Positions 1 through 6,600 of a stretch of DNA of 6,914 nucleotides are shown piece after piece. Source of the stretch: Candidatus Aegiribacteria sp. (GTDB lineage: Bacteria > Fermentibacterota > Fermentibacteria > Fermentibacterales > JCC-6); assembly GCA_030640155.1 (NCBI GenBank), contig DAOWJX010000204.1, positions 1 to 6,914 of the forward strand, written 5' to 3'. The notes beneath the pieces are model-generated. The model was given only the letters and a program-made list of their open reading frames with translations, was not told the DNA's origin and made no database searches. The position numbers and the translations under genes were made by a program. Numbering within the stretch: the stretch's first letter is position 1; every line of letters starts with the position of its first letter.

Positions 1-251
1 AGGCTTCTTTCGGATGGATCTCCTACAAGGGCAGTACCTCCACCGACAAGCAGGATAGGTCTGTGTCCCCCCATTTGAAGATGACGTGCAATCATGATTG
101 GCACAAGGTGCCCCAGGTGAAGACTCCCTGCTGTAGGGTCAAAACCGATATAGAAACTCATTGAAGGTCCATCTAGAAGCCTGGACAGTTTCTCCTCGGC
201 GGTCATCTGGTAAATAAGACCTCTTTGACTGAGTTTTCGCAATAGTCCCAC
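1..251 (-). CDS. tyrS: Tyrosyl-tRNA synthetase, N-terminal part (runs off the left edge)
   Basis: Class I aminoacyl-tRNA synthetase that activates tyrosine with ATP and charges tRNA-Tyr in the cytoplasm. Only the first 83 codons are present. Read on the minus strand from a GTG at 251-249, they give the start of the Rossmann catalytic domain: YIGFDPTAGSLHLGHL at residues 34-49, with the HIGH signature as HLGH at 45-48, followed by LLVGGGTALVGDPSERS. The numbering of Tyr34, Asp38, Thr40, His45 and His48 coincides with the well-studied Geobacillus stearothermophilus enzyme, which supports the GTG start. So does a GAAAGGAG ribosome binding site 6 nt upstream, and a TGA in frame just above it rules out a much longer N-terminus. 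Residue 51 is proline, as in E. coli, where the Geobacillus enzyme has threonine. The KMSKS loop and the tRNA-binding S4 domain lie outside the window. It is divergent from upp. The identification is firm for the part seen. Confidence 0.94.
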   Translation of the reverse strand, partial: MGLLRKLSQRGLIYQMTAEEKLSRLLDGPSMSFYIGFDPTAGSLHLGHLVPIMIARHLQMGGHRPILLVGGGTALVGDPSERS

Positions 252-257
252 CGGACG

Positions 258-265
258 CTCCTTTC
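258..265 (-). promoter_or_regulatory. Ribosome binding site of tyrS
   Basis: On the minus strand this reads GAAAGGAG, a strong Shine-Dalgarno sequence, and lies 6 nt before the GTG at 251. It decides the start codon of tyrS, because no ATG is suitably placed. Confidence 0.8.
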
Positions 266-336
266 AAAAGAACAACTGGCATAACAGTTCTCTGGTGCTT
301 ATGTTTTCATCTGTTCGTGACACAGAACATAATACC

Positions 337-340
337 GGAG
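337..340 (+). promoter_or_regulatory. Ribosome binding site of upp
   Basis: GGAG, 6 nt before the ATG at 347. It favours that ATG over the in-frame GTG at 317, which has no purine-rich sequence at the right distance. Confidence 0.75.
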
Positions 341-346
341 AAGATA

Positions 347-964
347 ATGGAAACTATTGAATTTGAGCATCCTGTTGCAAGGGACATCCTGACGAACATT
401 CGGAACCGTCATACCCGGCCTGATGAGTTCAGGAAATTAGCCTATAGATTGGGGCTTATGCTTGCCGTTGAAGCGACAAGGAATAAAGGAACTTCACCCG
501 TTTCGGTCGAAACTCCAATGGAAGAGACACTGGGCGAAAGATGTAACAATCATCCTGTCATTATCCCTGTGCTTCGAGCCGGCCTTGGTCTTCTTCCTCC
601 GTTCCAGGAATTGTTGCCGGATTCACCTGTTGCGTTCATAGCGATGAAACGGGATGAAAAAACCGGAAAAGCAAAATGGCTCTATGATTCAATTCAGAAT
701 GTACGAGGCAGAGATGTTCTGATCCTTGATCCCATGCTTGCAACCGGCGGAACAGCTGCAGGCGTGATCGATTATCTCATTGAAAAAGGTGTAGACGAAA
801 TTACACTGGTATGTATAGTTGCGGCTCCGGAGGGGATACACCGTCTCCAGGGATACGAGAATCTCACTATTATCACAGTATCGGTTGACAGGGAACTCGA
901 TGAGAACTGGTTCATACTGCCTGGCCTGGGTGACTTCGGTGACAGACTTTATCAGGGAAATTAA
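347..964 (+). CDS. upp: Uracil phosphoribosyltransferase
   Basis: Salvage enzyme that joins uracil and PRPP to make UMP and pyrophosphate in the cytoplasm. The 205-residue product is the usual length for the family (about 208 in E. coli). From the ATG it begins METIEFEHP, aligning with the start of E. coli Upp (MKIVEVKHP). An in-frame GTG at 317 would add ten residues with no family counterpart and no ribosome binding site, so I prefer 347. Visible landmarks are PVLRAGLG around residues 74-81 (Arg77), the PRPP-binding loop DPMLATGGT at 128-136, VAAPEG shortly after it, and the C-terminal uracil-recognition segment GLGDFGDR at 193-200. All expected motifs are intact. The DPMLATGG and GLGD motifs separate it from PyrR-type regulators of the same fold. 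It is the first gene of the apparent plus-strand operon and is followed after 26 bp by the DRTGG protein. Confidence 0.96.
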   Translation: METIEFEHPVARDILTNIRNRHTRPDEFRKLAYRLGLMLAVEATRNKGTSPVSVETPMEETLGERCNNHPVIIPVLRAGLGLLPPFQELLPDSPVAFIAMKRDEKTGKAKWLYDSIQNVRGRDVLILDPMLATGGTAAGVIDYLIEKGVDEITLVCIVAAPEGIHRLQGYENLTIITVSVDRELDENWFILPGLGDFGDRLYQGN

Positions 965-990
965 TAATAACCATATGATCAGGAAGTGAA

Positions 991-2181
991 ATGAAACGGC
1001 AAGGTATTTATATAGCTGGCAGTGATATGAATGCAGGAAAGACCACCTTCTCTCTGGGATTGATTTCCTGGCTGTGTGATCATCTTGATCGCGGAGCATC
1101 CTTCATGAAGCCGCTTGGTCAGAAAACAACTTTACTGGATGGAGCTTCCGTTGGCGAGGATTCCTTTCTTGTGAACACTTCATTGGGACTTAAAAGCGAG
1201 TTGAAATACGCAGCTCCCTTTGCGATGTCTGCCGGTGCTTCCGAGAAATACCTTGCGGAAGGACATCCGCTCCATATCAGCGGGAAGATACAGAAGGCTT
1301 TCAGACATCTGGGAGCAGATACCGATATGGTTGTTGTCGAGGGGACAGGGCATCCCGGTGTTGGTTCCGTATTCGGTCTGTGCAATGCAAGCGTGGCCAG
1401 TTTGCTTGACATACCGGTTCTGCTTGTTCTTGATGCCGGTATCGGAAAAACAATTGACAGATTTGCTCTCTGCAACAGTCTCTTTCATGACAGGGATATC
1501 CCTCTTCTCGGAGTTGTTATTAATCGCGTTCGGAAAAGTAAAATGGAAAAGGTGAAGAGATTTCTGGATCCATGGTTTTCCGCGAGAGGAATACGGGTAT
1601 TCGGGTACATTCCGTTCGTTTCTTCCATCGCGAGACCGTCACTGAGCATGCTTGGCAAAGAACTCGATCTCGAAGCGGTTATTTCCTGGAAACCTGATCC
1701 ATATATGCCTGTAGAAGGATTTATCACTGCGTTTGGCAGCATCAGAGAAATTCTCACCGATGTTATTGAGAATCCTGACAGCGTACTGCTTATCAGCGCA
1801 ACAAGGCTCGAAGTTATTGACGCTCTTATAACAAGAAGACTGTCAGGTGTACTTGAGAAAGGTCCCGGCGCGATAGTGATCTGCGGTTCTTTTGCCGGAC
1901 ACGATTCGTATCTGGTTGAAGCATGCAGAAAACTCGATATTCCTCTGTACAGAACAATAAAAAGCGCTGGAGATTCCGCTTCAATATTGAACAGGCGAGT
2001 GTTTAAAGTTGAACCGGGAGAATCAGTCAAGATTTCCGAGATCGTGGAAACTGTTCGGGAGAATGTTGATCTTGCAGGTATTCTGGAGGCTCTTCGTTCT
2101 CCTGTGGTTGTCCCTGGAATACCGAAACAGACTGCTTTGTCCAGAGCGCGATCATGGTTTTCAAAACTTATCCGCGGGTAA
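991..2181 (+). CDS. Free-standing BioD-like P-loop / DRTGG-domain protein (Pta N-terminal-like)
   Basis: The 396-residue product resembles the N-terminal and central parts of long-form phosphate acetyltransferase (Pta), without the acetyltransferase domain. Residues 1 to about 200 form a dethiobiotin-synthetase-like NTPase. They contain a Walker A loop GSDMNAGKTT (10-19, Lys17), VVEGTG around 115-120 (Glu117), LDAG at 147-150 and VINR at 176-179, the usual base-contacting Asn in this fold. Residues about 215-355 match the DRTGG domain in layout: VLLISATRLEVIDAL from 265, IVICGS at 295-300, then IPLYRTIKSAGDSASIL. The literal D-R-T-G-G motif is not present, so the domain is divergent. Family knowledge: in long Pta this part binds nucleotides or effectors and regulates the enzyme; the role of stand-alone copies is poorly known. 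The start is supported by AGGA 6 nt before the ATG. No membrane segment or signal peptide is seen, so it is probably cytoplasmic. A dethiobiotin synthetase is unlikely given the extra domain and the absence of bio genes. Confidence 0.83.
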   Translation: MKRQGIYIAGSDMNAGKTTFSLGLISWLCDHLDRGASFMKPLGQKTTLLDGASVGEDSFLVNTSLGLKSELKYAAPFAMSAGASEKYLAEGHPLHISGKIQKAFRHLGADTDMVVVEGTGHPGVGSVFGLCNASVASLLDIPVLLVLDAGIGKTIDRFALCNSLFHDRDIPLLGVVINRVRKSKMEKVKRFLDPWFSARGIRVFGYIPFVSSIARPSLSMLGKELDLEAVISWKPDPYMPVEGFITAFGSIREILTDVIENPDSVLLISATRLEVIDALITRRLSGVLEKGPGAIVICGSFAGHDSYLVEACRKLDIPLYRTIKSAGDSASILNRRVFKVEPGESVKISEIVETVRENVDLAGILEALRSPVVVPGIPKQTALSRARSWFSKLIRG

Positions 2182-2202
2182 TGATGACCGGGGAATCCTG
2201 AT

Positions 2203-3612
2203 ATGCGCTCAAGACTGATTCTTGTGCTGTTATTCATCCTGGGAGCAGTTGCTACATTTATCTTTGGCAAGCCTCATAAGGACAAAACAGGTGATGAGTG
2301 GTTCTTTCATGAGAGTTATTCTGAGCTGACTCTCATTATCGATTCTCTTAACACGATACTTGCTGATACGATCTCTATCAGAATTGCCTGCGTGGAAGAG
2401 GACGGAACGCTTGGCGGACTCCTGTTCGCAACCGGGATCGAAGGAAGCAGATATTTAAATTGCTGCTCAATTTTCCTTGACAGTCTTGGATGGACATCCG
2501 TTCATGTGGGAGATACGATGGAAGCCGTGTATTCAAGAGGTTTGCTGTGGGAAGTAAGAGCAAGACCGAGGAGAAGTCGCGGATATTACAGTATCATCTT
2601 CGAAGGTTCTCCGGAACCTTCGAAATGGCAATGGGTTCCCGAAGAGCGCTGGACACGTCTCCGATCGGTAACCCTTGAAGTTAGAAGCTCAGTATGGGAG
2701 AGTATCGATGGAGGAGGGGTGCCCAACGATCTTACTCCTTCAGGGCACATCATCACAGCGAGAGATTCAATAAGAAAAATTGCTTTTATCAAAGAATTCG
2801 AGAATGAGCTTGCGAACAGACTGTTTGTGTACGATATAGATTTTTACCATGATGTTCAGCCAGGAGATAAGGTGTGGGTTCTTCTCGAAGAAACACGATA
2901 TCCGGGTTCATCAGAAACGTCGTTTAACAGAATAATAGCAGCGAAGTACGATTTTATCCTTGGCGGGATGACAGAAGCCTTACCATTTTTCCACCAGCCT
3001 GATACATTAGCTCCAGGGGGTACTTCGATTATTCTTGATCATTACCACCGTGATGGCGCCTCCCTTAGAACGATGTTCCTGAAAATGCCTGTACCATTCG
3101 GCAGGATCAGTTCTGAGTATTCAAGCGCGCGGATGCATCCTGTTCTTGGATATACAAGAGCGCACAGGGGAATAGATTACGCGGCTCCGATGGGCACGGA
3201 GATATGCGCCGTGGGTGATGGTGTGATGTCTGTTCGCGGAGTTCTAGGTGGTTACGATAACATGGTTCGTGTTCGTCATGCCAACGGGTACGAAACAGGC
3301 TACGGACATATGAGCAGATTTGCGTCAGGCATGTCAATTGGATCCTACGTAAGGCAGGGTGACATAATCGGTTATATTGGCAGTACAGGTCTTTCAACCG
3401 GCCCTCATGTACATTTTGAGATGAAGAAAAACGGAGCGTTCGTGAACCCCGCTACGGAAATTCTTCCACCCGCAGATCCTCTTGAGGGTGACAACCTTGA
3501 CACTTTCATGAAGCAGCTCCCCATACTTGAGAATGCGTGGTTCCTGATGGCTGGTAATGGAATACCGTTACCTCAGCAGGAAAGCACATCCAGCAACAAC
3601 GCATCACCTTAA
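2203..3612 (+). CDS. Membrane-anchored M23 family peptidoglycan endopeptidase (MepM/Csd3-like)
   Basis: Zinc metallopeptidase predicted to cut peptide cross-links in the cell wall, acting in the periplasm. The 469-residue product begins with a short basic end and a hydrophobic segment at about 5-21 (RLILVLLFILGAVATFIFG), a signal anchor or signal peptide with no lipobox cysteine. Residues about 90-300 resemble the regulatory modules of E. coli MepM and Helicobacter Csd3: VHVGDTMEAVYSRG, then VYDIDFYHDVQPGDKVWVLLEE with YDIDF at 210-214. The LytM/M23 domain follows from about 300: HRGID gives zinc ligands His321 and Asp325, YGHM gives His369, and HVHFE gives catalytic His402 and zinc ligand His404. 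All five key residues are present, so the enzyme should be active, unlike degenerate EnvC- or NlpD-type activators. The last 40 residues are a low-complexity Ser/Asn/Pro/Gln tail. A weak GGGGA lies 8 nt before the ATG. The stop overlaps the start of mfd. Confidence 0.93.
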   Translation: MRSRLILVLLFILGAVATFIFGKPHKDKTGDEWFFHESYSELTLIIDSLNTILADTISIRIACVEEDGTLGGLLFATGIEGSRYLNCCSIFLDSLGWTSVHVGDTMEAVYSRGLLWEVRARPRRSRGYYSIIFEGSPEPSKWQWVPEERWTRLRSVTLEVRSSVWESIDGGGVPNDLTPSGHIITARDSIRKIAFIKEFENELANRLFVYDIDFYHDVQPGDKVWVLLEETRYPGSSETSFNRIIAAKYDFILGGMTEALPFFHQPDTLAPGGTSIILDHYHRDGASLRTMFLKMPVPFGRISSEYSSARMHPVLGYTRAHRGIDYAAPMGTEICAVGDGVMSVRGVLGGYDNMVRVRHANGYETGYGHMSRFASGMSIGSYVRQGDIIGYIGSTGLSTGPHVHFEMKKNGAFVNPATEILPPADPLEGDNLDTFMKQLPILENAWFLMAGNGIPLPQQESTSSNNASP

Positions 3613-6600
3613 TGAAAGATACAGAGCAGAATCCGGATGACTGGCTGATAGATGAATTTTTCTGGGATTCCGTTTTCACTGAGATGCTCACATCGCTGGC
3701 TTCGAAGGATCTGACAAGAGTCGGTGGACTGGACGCTTCAGCACGATCTTTCGCCGCGGCAGCTGCTCACAGACTGGCTGGTCCAACTCTCCTGATAACT
3801 CCTTCAGTGGCTGATTCAATGAGTATGAGAGATGATCTGAAATCAATACTGGGAAATGTGCTGTATTTCCCCGCGTATGAAACCCTTCCCTTTGAAGGAG
3901 AACCTGCGCATCCCGGCGTAATATCTGACCGGGTGGAGTGCATGGACGGCTTACTCTCCGGGAATTCTTCGACAGTAGTAGTAGCTCCCGCATCAGCTCT
4001 GGTTAAACGAATTCCCCCTCCTGAGTGCTTCTCCTGTTTCAAACTTTATAGAGGCATACGTCTATCAATCGAAAATCTCGAGAACTGGCTCCTCTCCGCA
4101 GGCTATCTGAGAGAAGAAAGTGTATGGGAACAGGCAAGATGGGCCAAACGGGGCGGTATTATTGATGTTGGAACATATGGAATGGATAATCCGATCAGAC
4201 TCGAGTTCTTCGGAGACGAGCTGGAATCCATCCGCACATTTGACCAGAGATCGCAGCGAAGCATAAGGAATCTTCAGGAATGCAGATTACTCCCCGCAAG
4301 GGAAGCATTCCTGTCACCGGAACACTGGAATCTCGCTATCGAAACAGTTCCTGAAGAACATCCATTGAGTGAGAAACTCTGGACTTCAAACGGATTCCCG
4401 GGAATTGAGCATTTCCTTCCGGTATTTCTTGATCATTTATCCGGTATTCTGGATTACATACCGGATGGTGGAACTCTGGTTCTCTCAGATCCTGAATCCA
4501 TCGTTGTTCATATGCGTGATTCTCTTGCTTTTCACAGGGATAACTTCATATCAGCGAAGATTCCTTTTAAGTTTGAGAAACAGTTTTTCAGATCTGATGA
4601 AATTCTGGAGAATCTGGATACTTTCAGCAGAATTCTCAGGCTTGAACCGTTTCCCCGGTCTGATGTTGATGTTTACTATAAAACCCTGCCGCAGGAAAAC
4701 TTCATAGGACACAGGAATGAAATGCTCCGTCAGTTTACGAAGTGGTCTGCAGATGGATGCAGAATTGCAGTGCTTTGCGATTCTGAAGCGGAACAGGAAA
4801 CCTTTGCCGAATTGCTTCCTGAAAATACTCCGGTTGATCTTAGTGTTCTATCGATATCCGAAGGCTTTCATATGCCTGAAGCGGGATTGGTAATCCTCGC
4901 TGAGAGGCGATTGCTTTCAGGAAGGCGAAGACCCGAAAGGATAAGAAAATTCAGGGGTGGAGAAGGTCTTACAGATTCAGGGGATATTTCTCCAGGAGAA
5001 CTGGTTGTACACAGACGGTACGGTATCGGCAGATTCACAGGTCTGGAACAGGTGGAAACATCGGGAGTAATTCTGGACTGTCTTGCAATCGAATACCGTG
5101 ACGGAGATCGGCTTCTTGTTCCTATTAATGAAATAGGTTCAGTTCAGAAATACATGGCCCCTGACAGGATTAACCTCAAGCTCGACAAGATCGGAGGAAC
5201 ATCATGGATAAGAAGAGTCTCCAGCGCAAGGAAAAAAGCCAGGGATATCGCAGGAAGACTGGCAATGCTGTATGCCCGCAGGAAAGCGATAAAGAGGGAG
5301 CCTTTCGGTCAACCCGGGCATCATGTTAAAGCTCTGGAGAGAAGCTTTCCGTATGAGGAAACCCCTGATCAGAGGAAAACAATCGGGAAAATAATGGGTG
5401 ATTTCGAGAACAATTGCCCGATGGACAGGCTTGTATGCGGTGATGTCGGGTACGGAAAAACTGAAGTTGCAATAAGAGCTGTGTTTCGAACTGTTGATTC
5501 TGGATTCCAGGCAGCTGTACTGGTCCCGACGACAGTGCTTGCCGAGCAGCACTACTTCACATTCAGAGATAGATTGGCTGAGTTTCCCGTGAGAGTAGAA
5601 ATGCTCAGCAGATTTCGAACGAAGCAGCAGCAGAAACAGATTCTTGCTGATATCGCTGTGGGGGACATTGATATTATTATAGGAACGCATAGAATTCTTC
5701 AGAAGGATATACGTTTTCACAAACTTGGATTATTGGTAACTGATGAAGAGCATCGCTTCGGAGTCAAGCAGAAGGAATATTTCCGAGAGTTGAAGGCCGG
5801 AGTCGATACTCTCTCCATGACTGCGACACCAATCCCGAGAACGCTCCATATGGCTCTGTCCGGTTTCCGGAAAATATCCATCATTGCCACACCTCCCAGA
5901 GACAGATATCCGATTCACACGGAGCTTGTGGGATTCAACGCAAGGATAATAGCAAAAGCCGTGCTTCGTGAACTGGAGAGAGATGGCCAGGTATTCTTTG
6001 TCCATAACAGGATTCAATCGATTGAGAGAATCAGGGAAAAACTGGAATCCATTCTTCCGGAAGTTTCGATTATTATCGGGCATGGACAGATGAAACCGCG
6101 GGAGCTTGAGGATGTTATGCATTCTTTCATGGAAGGTAGATACGACATCCTTCTCTGCACATCGATTATTGAATCAGGACTCGATCTTCCCCGCGTGAAT
6201 ACGATTTTCATTGACAATGCGCAGATGTTCGGCCTGGCCGAGCTGTACCAGCTTCGTGGAAGAGTTGGAAGGAGTCATCACCAGGCATACTGTTACCTGA
6301 TTGTACCCGAGAATCAAAAATTGAAACCCGAGGCCAGGAATCGACTGGATGCTATTCGTCGTTATACAGAACTGGGATCCGGCTGGAACATCGCAATGCG
6401 GGATCTTGAAATTCGCGGAGCCGGTGAACTTCTTGGAGCATCTCAGCATGGTCAGATGATTTCGATTGGATACGCACTCTTCGAACGCCTGATAGAACAG
6501 GAGGTAAAACGGCTGAAAGGCCTGAATCTTGATTCGGATGTTACGGTAAGAGTGGAGATACCTGATGATTCGTTTATCCCCCCCGTATACATCCCGGACG

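Larger units (their letters stand above)
252..346. promoter_or_regulatory. Divergent tyrS/upp intergenic region with two imperfect palindromes
   Basis: This 95-bp stretch separates two divergent start codons, so promoters for both genes are expected in or near it. I see no convincing -35/-10 pair on either strand; CATAAT (328-333, plus) and its overlapping minus-strand TATTAT are the best -10-like hexamers, but neither has a good -35 partner. Two inverted repeats are visible. At 274-289 AACTG and CAGTT flank a 6-nt centre, inside a wider AGAAC/GTTCT pair at 269-273 and 287-291. At 312-329 TGTTC and GAACA flank GTG-A-CAC, broken by one extra A. Either could be an operator or an RNA hairpin. 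The second ends 7 nt before the upp ribosome binding site. Function is inferred only from position and symmetry. Confidence 0.35.

Noticed and set aside
317..346. Upstream GTG start for upp adding ten residues
   Set aside because: No Shine-Dalgarno sequence at a proper distance, and the extra residues have no match at the start of known Upp proteins; ATG 347 has GGAG 6 nt upstream.
2049..2060. Another copy of the repeat core (GTTCGGGA) in the DRTGG gene
   Set aside because: Only the right half-site matches; there is no CCGAAC arm nearby, so it is a chance match.
991..2181. Dethiobiotin synthetase (bioD) or cobyrinate synthase
   Set aside because: The P-loop part is similar, but the extra C-terminal DRTGG-like domain and the lack of biotin or cobalamin genes nearby fit the Pta-N-terminal family better.
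1485..2270. Long minus-strand open frame (261 codons) opposite the DRTGG gene
   Set aside because: Its product is Ser/Arg/Ile-rich and unrecognisable, and it lies antisense to a gene with clear domain motifs; it is a shadow frame.
3974..3984. GTA triplet microsatellite
   Set aside because: Only three to four units, encoding Val-Val-Val in a normal beta-strand of the UvrB-like domain of Mfd.
5202..5720. Minus-strand open frame (172 codons) opposite mfd
   Set aside because: Antisense to the conserved Mfd helicase core, including the Walker A region; no recognisable product or ribosome binding site.
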